A DNA stretch of 64,000 nucleotides from the NCBI GenBank assembly GCA_022059125.1, contig JAEUWY010000005.1, positions 3,038,001-3,102,000 of the forward strand. Reading direction: 5' to 3'. Every line of letters begins with the position of its first letter. The stretch's first letter is position 1. A model generated the notes under the pieces. It made no database searches. It was given only the letters and a program-made list of their open reading frames with translations, and was not told where the DNA came from. Below, in pieces: positions 23,602-34,840 of the stretch. Source of the DNA: Corynespora cassiicola. Lineage: Eukaryota > Ascomycota > Dothideomycetes > Pleosporales > Corynesporascaceae. The position numbers were made by a program, and so were the translations under genes.

Positions 23602-24249
23602 TGTCAAGGTGGGCTTATCTTGTTTTGTTGCTTATTGTGGGGTCGAGTAGGGGGTTTTGAAGACGGTCCACGGCTGTTGGAGGATGTCGTCTTACAATCA
23701 GAACAGGCGCTAGTCTTTTATATTGTCAAGCTCTAGCTATAGTCTTCCCGAATGGAGCTATTCACGGATTTGCGGCAGCCGTCAGCGGAGCAAACGGCAC
23801 TGGGGTGACGAGTGCACATTTAAGTATCAGGGAGCCCCGTCGATCTGCCATGGATGCTAGCTGCATCTGTCAACGCCATCAGCTGTTCCCGTCCTTGGCC
23901 GGACTTTAGGCCTGGCAGGACCCTGGCTGGGTGAACCTTCAGCTGCGGTGCTGCTCAGCTCCACTGTCCTTCGCCAGGCACACCAATGAGGCCGAGGATA
24001 TGCGGAGCTAGATAGATTAGCGCTAGAAGTCCGTCAAGGTGCTGGAGGGGCCAGCGGCAACACGCGGGGCGGCCGTCCCAAAAGACGGCATGGGCAATTT
24101 GCAAGGGAAATAATCGATTCTTCTGATCCTGGTATCATTTAGACATTACTCACGGCCAGCGCTGACTATCCACAAGCCCGATTGATTTTGTCGTCACGTG
24201 TAAAGTCCACAAACCCCAACTCCGACGCTTCCTCATGAGCGATTCAATT
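23602..24249. other. intergenic, no gene seen
   Basis: About 650 bp upstream of the PLC-like gene and downstream of the Rsm1-like gene. GC-rich in the middle, with several GCTCAGC/CAGCTG strings near 23890-23960. No coding frame was recognised. Confidence 0.5.
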
Positions 24250-25807
24250 TCAAGCGGCCTCGTTCTCCTTGTCCTTGTCTCCAACACTCTTGACACTCTT
24301 GGAGCTCTTCGTACTCTTGACGCTCTTGACACTTTTCAGACTCTTCCTTGAAGTGGTTCGCCTCAGTTTCGCCTTGAATCGCTTCCATTTCTCAGTCAGT
24401 GAGTCGTCCTCGTTCTTCTCAAACCCATGATCTGGGTCCATGTCGTCCATGCTTCCGCGCGGCATTGAGTACTCGCTGCCCAAGTCCACACTCTCAATAT
24501 TTCTGTGCTCCCTCTCCCTCCTCTTGCCGAGAAGCATGAACTGGAGTGTCTGCCAGGCAGTCATGTCAGCAATTGGGCCATCCGAAGGGTTTCCTTGTAC
24601 TCGGGCATTCTTCCACGGGCAATGCTCGCGGTGCGACTCGAGGAGGTTGAGGCGAAGCGATTCAATGGGAACCTCGAGCTTCTTGCTCATTTCCTGCAAC
24701 CGAGAATCGGCATATAGCCAGAGGCCATTCCGCTGAAAGCAATGGTTGCACATGGCGAGAGAAATCTTGGACTCGGAAATACCAGCCCAGCCAAACAGAG
24801 CCATGGTGAATGCTGTAATGTCGGAGGGCGATGTGGGGGGCTCCTCGCGTAGTTCAGCATTTGCGGGGTTCCAGAATGCCGGCTTTATGCGTGGCAGAAT
24901 ATCGTTGACCTTGGGTTCTGGGTAGATGATGTTATCCTGCAAAGGAAGATCGTTGGCCATGGCCTTGAGAGAGCGATAACGAATCAACAGTTCAGCTTGG
25001 CTCTTTGCGCGATTGGCAATGGGGAGGTGATAGATATCATCTGCATGGTGTTAGTAGCCGGCTCCTGCACTCGGATGGCGAATGTGCGCAAGTCTCACCT
25101 TGACAACCCGATTTCCTCCACAAGCAATCCTCATGATGACCCTCTATGATGAGCGTCCTGAATCGCTCCACCAGATCTGCATCGATGTCACTGTCCATGT
25201 CCTCCGTCATCTCCATCTCCCTGCCTTCAGCATTCTTTCTCCTGGGTCGCAACTTGACAGAAACCCTCTGCTCGCACCCACCTTTACAGGCCACAGTATT
25301 CCACGCCTCGCATGACCAGCCGCGCTTAGCCCACTCAACCTCGCTGATGGTATCTGGCTTGACGGTCCATTTCCTGACGTCGGCAAATGTCTTGAGACGC
25401 TCGAGGAATTGCTCCTGGCTGTAGGGCTGGAAGTTGGGCGCTTTGCGCGGCGTCGTGGACACGGTGGGCGCATTATTGCTCTGACCAACGACACGCACGC
25501 CCGACCCGACCAGCCTGTCGCCGTCCTTGCGCGGCGTCATGAGCTGGGCTTGTAGGGCCTTGATGCGGTCGCTGCCGGATACGTTCCTCTGGCGTTCCAT
25601 GTCAGCGCTGGCATCGGAGAGGCGATACCGCTTGCTCGGGGGCTCGGGAGTTGCGGGGTTAGACATGGAGTGGATGGAGACGTTGGATTCGGCTAGGGTG
25701 CTGGCGAGGGATGTGTTGGATGCGCTGGCAGTCAGGTTGTCGAGCAGGCGGTTGAACTTGCGCTTGGTGGTAGCAAGGGCGGGCTCGCGCTCGGGAGAAT
25801 CTGCCAT
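24250..25807 (-). CDS. rsm1: C3HC zinc-finger protein, Rsm1/NIPA family
   Basis: Two exons: 25807-25099 and 25040-24250, giving 499 residues. The 58-nt intron runs GTGAGA..CTAACACCATGCAG. The first ~120 residues are disordered and Ser/Thr/Pro-rich. The C3HC domain follows with WAKRGWSCEAWNTVACKGGC and the distal ligands in GHHEDCLWRKSGC. After it comes the second, Rsm1-like, zinc-binding half with MCNHCFQRNGLWLY and SHREHCPWKN. In fission yeast Rsm1 supports mRNA export, and animal NIPA is an F-box-like cell-cycle regulator; the export role is the better guess here. The C-terminus ends in a Lys/Ser repeat (KSVKS, KSTKS and variants) encoded by imperfect tandem DNA near 24260-24340. Confidence 0.88.
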
Positions 25808-26480
25808 GACAGCGGGCGGCAGCTGGCTTTGTGTTCTCGTATATGGCGTCTCGTCTGTCCTCGTCTGGCAGGGGGGTCGCGAGAAATGGGCAAGGTGTGG
25901 TAGGTCTTGGTGACGATCTTTGTTTACGGTGCGGCTGGGCGGGCGGTGAAAGAGAAACGGCCCCTGATCAGCACAGTTGCGCCGCCGAGTCCAGAGGGTG
26001 AAGGCGGAGGGAGGCTCGTGAAACCAACGGGCGGGAGCTTGTGCGGCGTAGGAGAAAGCTTCCTGGGCAGCTGGCGGGCGGAGGGCTGGTGTTTAGGCGC
26101 GTTACCATGGCGGCGTCGGTCGGCGGCCTAGCGCGAGGCCCTGTGCGAGGCCGGCCCACCTCCGGCCGCCGCGCCAAGCCAGCGCTCTCTTACGTACTGC
26201 TCCCCATTCACCTCCCCGCCCCAGCGCGCCCCACGAGGCCCCAATGCCCCTCCGACTCTCGCCTTATAAATTCTTCTTTCTCGCTCTCGCCATCCTGGCT
26301 GCATCACTGCTCCCGCTGCCATCGCTCCTCTCGCGCAGCACCACCCGCCTGCGGCAATTGAAAGCGCACTTCTCCTACCCCTCCCCCGCACCACCGCCCT
26401 CCGTCCCGCCGCCGCAGCTCCAAAAGTCTGCACGCTACCACGCAACCCCCGCGCCCCAATTGAACCGCACCTACAGCAAC
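25808..26480. promoter_or_regulatory. divergent promoter region with TATA-like element
   Basis: Lies between the Rsm1-like gene (-) and the nucleotidase gene (+). A TATAAA hexamer at about 26265 sits ~215 bp before ATG 26481 and is followed by a C/T-rich stretch typical of fungal core promoters and leaders. The frame of the nucleotidase remains open upstream to ATG 26244, so 26244-26480 could also be coding in a longer form. Confidence 0.5.
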
Positions 26481-27545
26481 ATGGCCTACGAAAAGGAGCT
26501 CGAGGTCGCCCTCCTCGCCGTCCAGCGCGCAACCCTCCTCACGAAGTCGGTATACTCGTCCCACTCCAAGGGCACCCTGTCCAAGTCGGACTCGTCGCCC
26601 GTCACCATCGGCGACTTCGGCGCCCAGGCCCTCATAATCTCCTCGATAAAGCATGCCTTCCCCCAGGACGAGGTCGTGGGCGAGGAGGACGCAGACGACC
26701 TGCGCAAGAACGACAGCCTGCGAGACCTGGTGTGGGACCTCGTGCAAGCCTCGAAACTGGACGACAGCGACGCCGAGGCCAAGATCGGAGGCCCTATCAA
26801 GTCCAAGGATGACATGCTGGAGGCCATTGACGCGGGCAACAGCGCGGGTGGCCGCAGCGGCAGGATCTGGGCCCTCGACCCCATCGACGGCACGAAGGGG
26901 TTCCTTCGCGGCGGCCAGTACGCCGTGTGCCTTGCCCTCATGGTTGACGGCGTGCCCACCGTGGGCGTCATCGGCTGCCCCAACCTCCCCGTCGACGATA
27001 CCGCACCCCTCGACTCCTCCATCGGCGCCGACGCCGACGACAAGGACGGCAAGGGCGTGCTCTTTGGCGCCGTAAAGGGCGAGGGCGCCACCAGCCGCCC
27101 CCTCACCCGCGGCTCTCTCGCCAACGAGAAGCCCATCTCCATGAAACCCCTCGACGATATCGCCCAGGCCACCTTTTGCGAGAGCGTAGAGGCCGGCCAC
27201 TCCTCCCACGGCGACAACGCCGCCATCGCCTCCAAGCTCGGCATCACCAAGCCCTCGGTCCGCATGGACTCGCAGGCAAAGTACGGATCCATTGCCCGCG
27301 GCGCTGGAGACCTCTACCTCCGTCTGCCCGTCAGCAAGACGTACCAGGAGAAGATCTGGGACCACGCTGCCGGCGTCGTCATCGTGCAAGAGGCTGGCGG
27401 TGAGGTGGCGGACGCGTGGGGCAAGCCGCTCGATTTTGGTATTGGGCGCACGCTCAAGGAGAACAAGGGCGTGGTTGCCGCGCCCAAGGCCGTTTTCCCG
27501 CGCGTCATTGAAGTAGTGAAGGAGGTTTTGGGCGCAAAGGAGTAG
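26481..27545 (+). CDS. MET22: 3'(2'),5'-bisphosphate nucleotidase (Met22/Hal2 type)
   Basis: An intronless frame; from ATG 26481 it encodes 354 residues, close to the usual ~357 of yeast Met22. The enzyme removes the 3'-phosphate of PAP (and PAPS), a by-product of sulfate assimilation, and is the lithium/sodium-sensitive target Hal2. Metal-site motifs of the inositol-monophosphatase superfamily are present: VGEEDADDL, IWALDPIDGTKGFLRGGQYA (DPIDGT) and the distal WDHAAGVVIVQEAGG. ATG 26481 has a good context (AAC before, G after). An in-frame ATG at 26244 in a poor context would add 79 residues: a hydrophobic helix at residues 9-29, then Arg/Lys- and Pro-rich sequence. That would be a possible membrane or organelle-targeted isoform. 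Confidence 0.93.
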   Translation: MAYEKELEVALLAVQRATLLTKSVYSSHSKGTLSKSDSSPVTIGDFGAQALIISSIKHAFPQDEVVGEEDADDLRKNDSLRDLVWDLVQASKLDDSDAEAKIGGPIKSKDDMLEAIDAGNSAGGRSGRIWALDPIDGTKGFLRGGQYAVCLALMVDGVPTVGVIGCPNLPVDDTAPLDSSIGADADDKDGKGVLFGAVKGEGATSRPLTRGSLANEKPISMKPLDDIAQATFCESVEAGHSSHGDNAAIASKLGITKPSVRMDSQAKYGSIARGAGDLYLRLPVSKTYQEKIWDHAAGVVIVQEAGGEVADAWGKPLDFGIGRTLKENKGVVAAPKAVFPRVIEVVKEVLGAKE

Positions 27546-28688
27546 ATTACATTGTAGTCCTGATTTGCTGCGGTGGTTTTTTTTTTCAACCTCTGCCGTT
27601 GTTGTATAAAAAAAAGTCAGTCTTCCGGGTGAGGACTGCATGGGGGGAAAGAAGCGCCATGGATAGACGCTTCATGACCAACGTTGTCATATAGAATGAA
27701 TGATACCACGAATCACCGCATCGTTTTACACTCTTATTCACGCCCAAGCAAAAGACATGAAATCTCTACACTCAGAAACAATCACTCGAATTGGAATTCC
27801 ACCCCGCTTGCCTGCCTATATCTGCCTGTAGATCCCAACCGCAAAAACGCCCCAAATGCACCTCTTTCCAAATCCAATCCGTTCCAATCCATTCCACCTA
27901 GCGCCCCCATCACCCCGACCTCGGGGTCCATCCCCCCGTTCGCCCATCGACCCGCAAACTCGGGTACGATGGGCTGTGATATCATATACCGCGCCACCCA
28001 ATCCAATCCAACCCCCCTACTCCAAGCTCAAAAGGGGCTCCGTGCAATCTCTCGCTCCCCTAGCCCTCATCCCCAGCCAGAAAGCGGGCACCTAGGTATT
28101 CCTCAGCATCCCACTCTCCGCCTCGCCTCCTCCTTCCTAGCGTACAAACGCACTTTCCTTCCTCGCAATCTCCCTCCTCCAAAAAAGCAAGGAAGAAACG
28201 AGTCTGTGATGCAATCTCTCGGCACCTCGCTACCAGTATGCCAAACAAGGATGGAGCCTTGCAAACCCCAAGAGAAAAAAAGGTTGAAAATAGATCAAAA
28301 GGCGGAGAAGATAAATTCCCCAAGATTGCAAACTGGGTAAGAGTGTGCCAAAAAAAGAGTTCGAGTTTGTAGAAAAGAGCGCTCGCTTATTCCAATTTTT
28401 GCAGGAAAAAAAAAGAAACGAGTGCGGAAAAGACAAGAGGGAGGATATGATTATGGCATGTGCAAGATCAAAAAACTCGGGGTTCGGCCAAAATGGGCAA
28501 TGTCAAGTTCGGCGAGGGGAAAAAAAAAGGAGGAATTGCTCAGTCCGTACTTCCATCCAAGAAAAAAAGGAAGATGTCCGAGTCCTGCATGCTGTGTATA
28601 TCCCATTCCAGCCCTGTAGTCCTTGTGTGTGTATTACGAACAATCTGGTCTAGCGCCCTGACAGGCATGTGTAGATGGTATTGGCAAT
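27546..28688. other. convergent intergenic region, no gene seen
   Basis: 1.1 kb between two convergent genes. On the + strand it is strongly C/T-rich (about 27780-28200) and then purine-rich (about 28260-28570), with A runs of 7-8. No domain or splice-consistent gene was recognised. It probably holds the two 3' ends. Confidence 0.5.
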
Positions 28689-31600
28689 TTAGTGAGAGAA
28701 TGAGGGAATCGCCGTCGTGGGCGTGAGTGCACCGTCATCGATGAATTGGTCGATGATGGTACTCTCGGCGTCAAAATCGTCCGTGTCAATGTCCGCATCG
28801 TCGCCGTCATCGTCGAGCATGTCGTCGGTGTCGTCCTCGGTATCGATCTCGGTATCGCCCTCAGTGTCGATCTCAGTGCTAGAGTTCATCATTCCCACAG
28901 ATGCCAGGAGGCTATGTGGGAGCTGCATCTGGACCATTCCTAGTTCCTCGACCACAACGTGTGCCAGATTTTCAATCTCTTCAACCTCGCCTTCATGGGC
29001 TGCTGGAGGTGGTCCTACTGCCGTGATTACCGTGACATTGTTTGGCTCTTCGCTGACACCGAATTCGGTGGTTACGGTGATTGAATCCGGGCTGGGGACT
29101 GGCAACTCGATGAATTCCGCCCCATCCTCGTCTTCGGCCGGTAACTGGGAGACTTCCTCCATTGTCATAGGCATGAGTGATGAAAAGAACTCAAAAACGG
29201 CACCCGCCATCTCATCGGCGCGGCCACGCTCTTCCTTCTCTTTTTTCATGCGTTCCCTAGCCACTCTTTCGGCGTCCTCCTTCAGCTTGGTCTCGATGAT
29301 TTGGCGACACTGTCTCGTAACCTCTGGTTTTCGGAAGCAGTGCGGGCAGTGATAATTCACGGTGCAAAACGTGCATGAGCAAGTTGGGTTAATGCTGACG
29401 CATTGCTACAGACTGTAAGTCTTGAATTTGGGGTTGAATTTCTGGACAAGAAACTTACATCACAAACGAGCACTGCACACTCGGAGCATTCCTTCAAAAT
29501 GGCTGGGCATTGTGTTCTGTTGTCACCGACCGGACGAGGATATTGGCAAAAGTAAGCACCGCACCCTTCCCATTGGACTGGATGTCGTGGGTGGCAAGGA
29601 AGGGGAAGTGGGTTAGCGATCGAATTGGGGGCTCGAGGTGAATTTGACCAGTTCGCAATGTTGCGACTACGGACACCAGAGGCACTCAGAGACCGAGGCC
29701 GTGAGGAGCTGACTGGTACAAAGGGGAGGGCGGTAGGTGTGGTAAAAGGTTCCGCAGTTGATGCGTGGGAATTTAATGATGTAGAGGCAGACATTTCCAC
29801 AGCGGAGGGTGCAGCCGGCGTGCACAGGATTTGGGACTGGGATAGTGGTGAGCCACCAGAAGAATCTGCCTCGCCCTCGACCGATTGTCCATGGACGGGA
29901 ACCGTAGGCGTCCTATCTGGATCCTTGCCATTCATCTTGTGTGGATTGAATTCGGGGATGACGAGGCGGGGGGTTTCGTTGTGCGTTCGTGCATGTTCGC
30001 GCTCAGTGTGAAGATCTCTGAAGCCACACTTCCTGAACTTCAGTCCTCGAAAATCGTGCTCCTTGCAAAGTGGATTCTTGCATGCCCGGCATGACACCTT
30101 CCAACGGAAACTTCGATGGCAATCCTGACACAGGCTTCGGGGGCACGTCTGAGCCTGCAGGTCCAGGCTATCCTGCTTCAGGTAAGAGAGGATGTCGACG
30201 TCCTCACCCAAGACGTATTCGTAGAGACCATTGTTTTTTAGTTCCCGAACGTAGTCGACGGGGCGGAGCTGGTTGGAGAAATCTGGATCTTCAAACTCTT
30301 TAGTCCGAGGGAGAGGTGCTGCGCGGATCTTGTCCGCGCCTCTGCCGCCTAGTCCAGTGCCCAAAACAGCTATGCCTCCACCACCAGAGAAGATGGGTTC
30401 CAGGCAACACCATGCCATGTTTAGCTTCGGCGGTTCCCGATTCGCGGGTGGGAGAGGCAGTCCGTTGTTGAGGTTACCTCCATCTTCCGAGTCTGAAGAA
30501 TCATCATCGTGAACACTCTCATTCATCAAGTTAGGGGATCGGGAGGCTCCAGGGGCCCACCAGAAGCGGTTGGTGGATTCTTCCTTGGCGGCTCGATTCT
30601 GATCCTGGAGAGAAGCGGAGGATCCGGAGGCTTGGCTCATAGTGCTGCCTAGAGCACCAGGTCCAAAGGCAAGGTTTGCAAAGTGTCGCGTCTTGACGCG
30701 CTTCCGGGGTATCGGGCGGTTGAAGGCACAGCTGGCACATAGCGTCTTGCGGCATCCCATGCAGTGCATTCGCACACTGCACGATTCGCACCGCTCCAGA
30801 ATTGCCTCGTTGCACTGTGCGCACTTGATTTCCTCGACAAAAGTGCGATGGCTCTTCCGTAGGTGGGCAGGGACGTGTTTGCCCTCGCCCTGAAATTGGC
30901 CATTCTCCGGGCCCAAAGGCTCGCCGTCCTGGCCCGTCTCGCAAATCTCCCACAGCCTGCCGTCCTGCGCTCCCAGTTTTTTGCTGCCCTCGACGGGCCC
31001 TATGCGGTTGCTCGACCTCCAGAGGCGGTCAAAGGGCACCCACACCTCCTGGTTTTGTGGGCCTGCCCTCCCCGCGTGATAATCCTTGCGGCGATAGCAG
31101 CGGCCGCCGGGAGTGGGGCACCAGGCGGTGTCGGTCCATATGCCCAGCTGGTGGCAGATCTCGATGAGTTGGTGGGTCGGGTCGGAGTCGGAGTCGCGGC
31201 GGACGAGGGACGAGGGTAGGTAGGGACGGCGGCGGTGATGGCGACAGCGGTACGTGTAGAGGCTCTTGAGGGCCAGGTTGGTCTGCATCCACGGGGCATC
31301 CTTGAGGGTGTAGGGCTCGAGGAAGGGCACAATGTGATACTTTATGGAGACGTTCTTGCAGCCGCGGACGGACAGGTGCTGCAGGATGTCGATGCGGGGG
31401 GCCAGGACGCTGCCGACGAGGGCGATGCCGGACACGGCCGTGTTGCACAGGTCCAGGCTGGTGAGGCGCGCGCCGTAGGGGGCGACGATCTGCTTGAGGA
31501 GGGCATCGAACGAGTAGGCCTTGGACTGGCGCTCCCTGCCGTCGGGCGTCTCGTTGCCCGGCGAGCCCACGACGACGGCGGGCTGGGGCAGGCGGAAGGA

Positions 31601-31918
31601 CAGCGTCTTCCAGGCCAGCGGGTAGTTGCGCAGGAAGTCGCGCAGGTGGCGCGACGTGTGGTAGAGGTCGAGCAGGGCGGCCGTGGGCAGCTGCGAGAGG
31701 AGCGACTCGAGAACGGGCGGGTACGAGGTGATGATGGTCTCGAAGAGGCTGAGGGCGGGGGCCTTCATGGCCGCGGCGTGGACTTGGTCGTGGGCGAGGC
31801 CGTGGGCGTCGACGAAGGCGGCCATGGAGTCGTCGGCGGGCCCGCGGGCGGCGTCGGAGTCCCAGAAGAGGCCGTCGTGGGCGTGGAGCTGGGCCTGCTG
31901 GCCCTGCCGGCTGCTCAT
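28689..31918 (-). CDS. F-box-like, cysteine-rich protein with acidic tail
   Basis: Two exons: 31918-29459 and 29405-28689, giving 1058 residues. The 53-nt intron runs GTAAGT..CTGTAG and joins VLVCD to QCVSINPTCSC inside a Cys cluster. ATG 31918 is preferred; another in-frame ATG is at 32002. An F-box-like segment at about residues 50-105 (LSQLPTAALLDLYHTSRHLRDFL) is followed by leucine-rich-repeat-like sequence (LTSLDLCNTAVSG, LQHLSVRGCKNVS). Three Cys-rich blocks follow: CAQCNEAILERCESCSVRMHC..C..C, then CQDCHRSFRWKVSCRAC, then the junction block ending in CTFCTVNYHCPHC. A Lys/Glu-rich helix and a long Asp/Glu-rich tail (residues ~960-1045) end the protein. An SCF-linked substrate receptor with zinc-binding modules is a reasonable inference. 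I cannot name a characterised orthologue. Confidence 0.8.
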
Positions 31919-32725
31919 GCTTTCTTCTGGCAGCAGTTGGAGCCTCTCAGCAAGCCGGCTCCCAACAAGACAGTCTTCGCGGCGGAGGAGACACGGGAAC
32001 ATGCAAAACGGGCATGCAGCAGGGGCTCGGGGCGGCGGCGGCGCCAGCAGAGCAGCGAGTGGGCGTGGCAGCGGCAGCGGGCGAGCTGGGGCGGGCGCTG
32101 GCGTGCGCGGGAGAGTCGCGGGCGTCGAGGGCGGAAGAGAGTGTCGTGTGCCTAAAGCGCCCCAGACTGTCGAGACTGAGGTCGGACTTCCAAGACGCTC
32201 AGCTCGCGCCCGCCGATCGCCTCGCCGCCCCGGCCGACTCGCTGGCCGGCGCCCTGGGCACCTGGGACAGCGGAGCGGCCAGCGGCCTAGCGCCCCTGGG
32301 GGCCCTGCCGACGTGTCTCTCTCGCCGCGCCCTCCCTCACCCTCACCCTCACCCTCGCCGTCGCCTCTCGCCCGTGGCCCGCTGTCCTGTCGCCATGCCT
32401 CACGTGTTCACGCCCGCACGCCAATCATGCGTCGACATATCGCGGCCGCCCTTCACCGCATTTATCTTGTGATTGTGAGAGGCAGCTATTTCGCTATCTG
32501 CCGCCGTGCCCGCCGTGTCCTACCAGTCGCCAGGGATATCTCTCGCTCTACAAAAAAAAAAGAATTGCTCGACGCACCAAACGCCAATCCAGTCCCCCCA
32601 GTCCACCACCCGGTCCACCCAGTCCACCCAGCCCATACCGCCCGGGGCATCCACGTGAAATCCAAAACCGCGCTATGCCACTTTCCTATCCCTAGCAGTG
32701 CATGCATCCCACGTCCCACCAGCCC
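31919..32725. promoter_or_regulatory. promoter region of the F-box/Cys-rich gene, with simple repeats
   Basis: GC-rich 0.8 kb with no recognised gene. It contains a CCCTCA hexamer run (listed separately) and imperfect CAGTCCACC copies at about 32590-32632. The 3' end of the downstream regulator gene is included. Confidence 0.45.
32334..32357. repeat. CCCTCA hexamer run, 4 units
   Basis: Three exact CCCTCA units followed by CCCTCG. It is a short C/T-strand microsatellite in a promoter-like region and not a telomeric repeat. Confidence 0.8.
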
Positions 32726-34840
32726 CTAAAACACCCAGTTGCCCTCGGTATCGCGGTCCTCGAGCCCGTCGAATAGCACGATATCAAAATCCAGGTCGAG
32801 CTCCCATGCCTTCTCCGACGGCGGCCACAGCGCGTTGCTGACAAAAGAAAACACGGGCGGGTGCTGTCCCGTGGGTACAGTGTTGAGCTTCTGTCCAGTG
32901 TCCGAGTCCAAGTCGAAAGGCGGCCGCAGCGGCGCCTTTCGAAAATCCAACTCCACCGTGCCAAAGTAGGGCATCGTGAGTCGCGTCTTGCCAGCCTCCC
33001 GCTTGCTCGGGTCCAGTGAGGACAGCAGCTTCTTGATGACGACGGCGCTGCGAGCCGCAATCTTCTCCCTGGGGCTGGCCTTGGCCAGCTTCTCCATCTC
33101 TCCAATCACCCGACAGATCATGGCGAAGTCGCTGCCCTTGGTCTTCTGTACTTCGCTCTTCTCCTTGGTCCCCATGTCAATGAGAATGTCCAGTGTCAAG
33201 GTGACGGCCGCGATGAAGACGGACAGTTCGGCAAAACGGCAGCATGCTTGAGTGATGCCGGCATTTCGCAACGCAAACCATCTCATGACAATGTTGCGGC
33301 TGGCCTGCAATGCCGTGATCTTCGAGTACTCGTAGCGGTTGTCCCTCGGCGCCCGCAGCATATACGGGAGGTGGATAAAAACCTTGAGTTCAAAAGTCCA
33401 CACCTGGACAATGAGCCGATCCAGCACCTCCGCAGATTCGGGCGTCTTCGCCGTTGGAGGCACATTTGGCACCTCCCAAAACTCCTTGCTAAGCTCCTTC
33501 ATCATCGATTCCAACTTCTCGTCTATCTTGAGGGCTTCAACATATGTTTGTGGCGTGACTTCGCGGTCGAGGTCGGCAATCTGTCGGCAGAGGGTGGCCA
33601 TCTTGGACCGGTGAGCAATCTGTGGCTCAGCATTTTCGGGGACGGGATAGTCGTCCGCAGCAAAAGGGAGGCGCAGGTGTAATCCAATATACCTGTCCAT
33701 GTCAACAAAGCTTCGCCAGATGAACTTCGCTGATTCCATCGCCTTGATGGGTGTCGAAGTCTCGGGCTGCGCTATGATGCGGTGGAATCCCATCAGGTGA
33801 GCCAGGTTAAGCGCACGTCGAACCACCAGCCATGATTGCCTGAGATTTGCCGAATTTTGGTGAAAAATGGCAAGAAGCAAAAGGGTTTCGAGTCCGTGTA
33901 GCGTGCACATTTGTTCGTCCGACGAGGTAATGAGCGACGTCACAGTATTGACGTAGTTGTTCATCGCTGCATCCAGAGACCACAGGTGCAAGAGGCGCGA
34001 GCTGTCAAATTCTGGAGGCAGGGCGCTGATGCAAATGGCGAGGTGTAACAAGGTACGTGCTATGATGGTTCCGCGTTCTTGCGCAACGGCAGACATGGAC
34101 AGGGCATACGATGCGGGGTCGCTGTCGACGAACAAGTTGATTGCGGGCTTGTACATGCCGTTTAAAATCGTCCAGCCATTAGAGGATTCGAAGATTAGGT
34201 TGGCGTCGTGCTGTGAAGGCAGTAGTGCTATCAATGACCTTCGCACTGGCTCGCTGTCTGTGGTAGCAGCTCCATCCACTCGCTCACCCAACGTCCTGAT
34301 TGTTGGTGCTGAGTTCCATGAAGGAAGCTTGGATGCAAGCTACCCATGTTTAGTATTCGAAAATAGAAGACGACGTAGCTAGAAGACAACTTACTATCCC
34401 GTCTCCAATCGACGATATGCTCTGGGTGTCGCTCGAGAACTCCGGCAGGCCGACGAACTTGGATATCTTTTCATTAGAGTCCACCAAGGTTGGACTGCGG
34501 GATAGATCCAAGGATTCTCCAGCACTCGAGGGCTTTCGGCATACAAACTTGTCGAATAGTTGCTCTAGTTTGCTCAGTCGTTCGCCGATGTGCAAAGCAC
34601 ATGTATTCTCCTCGTCGACATTTTCGGGCCGGGGGCCCGCCATCTGGTAAGGGCAGTTCGGGTCATTTGGACCAGAGCTTGCTTGAGTCTTGCGCTTCTT
34701 GCCTGATGGGAATGAGTTAGTCGCGACGTCGACTCGAGCGCCTAGTGATCCAAGAATATCATACATTCCCAGCATGCACGTAGCCCCTTGGAGGGCCTCT
34801 TCTTGGTGCCCTGCTCGGTCGCCCAGGCTTGCGGGTCCAT
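32726..34840 (-). CDS. fungal transcription factor with eroded Zn2Cys6 cluster and fungal_trans domain
   Basis: Three exons: 34840-34765, 34702-34395 and 34339-32726, giving 665 residues. The introns (62 and 55 nt) run GTATGA..CATCAG and GTAAGT..GGGTAG. The short first exon starts MDPQAWATEQGTKKRPSKG and ends inside LRACWEC; the second continues KKRKTQ. This is the start of a Zn2Cys6 DNA-binding cluster. The third Cys, normally seven residues on, is Ala, and the second half keeps only NCPYQ and TCALH. After the cluster comes a coiled-coil-like HIGERLSKLEQLFDKF. The large third exon has fungal_trans middle-homology features (LETLLLLAIFHQ, SWLVVRRALNLAHLMGFHR, WRSFVDMDRYIGLHLRLPF). It is a nuclear regulator by family; its targets are unknown and DNA binding may be weakened. 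Confidence 0.82.

Noticed and set aside
22753..23736. 327-codon + strand frame opposite the PLC-like gene
   Set aside because: Antisense shadow; the minus strand encodes the two catalytic-His motifs.
26304..27641. 445-codon - strand frame opposite the Met22/Hal2 gene
   Set aside because: Antisense shadow of a GC-rich coding region, with Gly/Val/Leu-biased composition and no motif.
31235..32155. 306-codon + strand frame opposite the F-box/Cys-rich gene
   Set aside because: Antisense frame with low-complexity Gly/Glu/Arg composition; the minus strand carries the supported domains.
32334..32357. CCCTCA run considered as interstitial telomeric repeat
   Set aside because: The fungal telomere unit is CCCTAA; this unit differs and is only four copies long.
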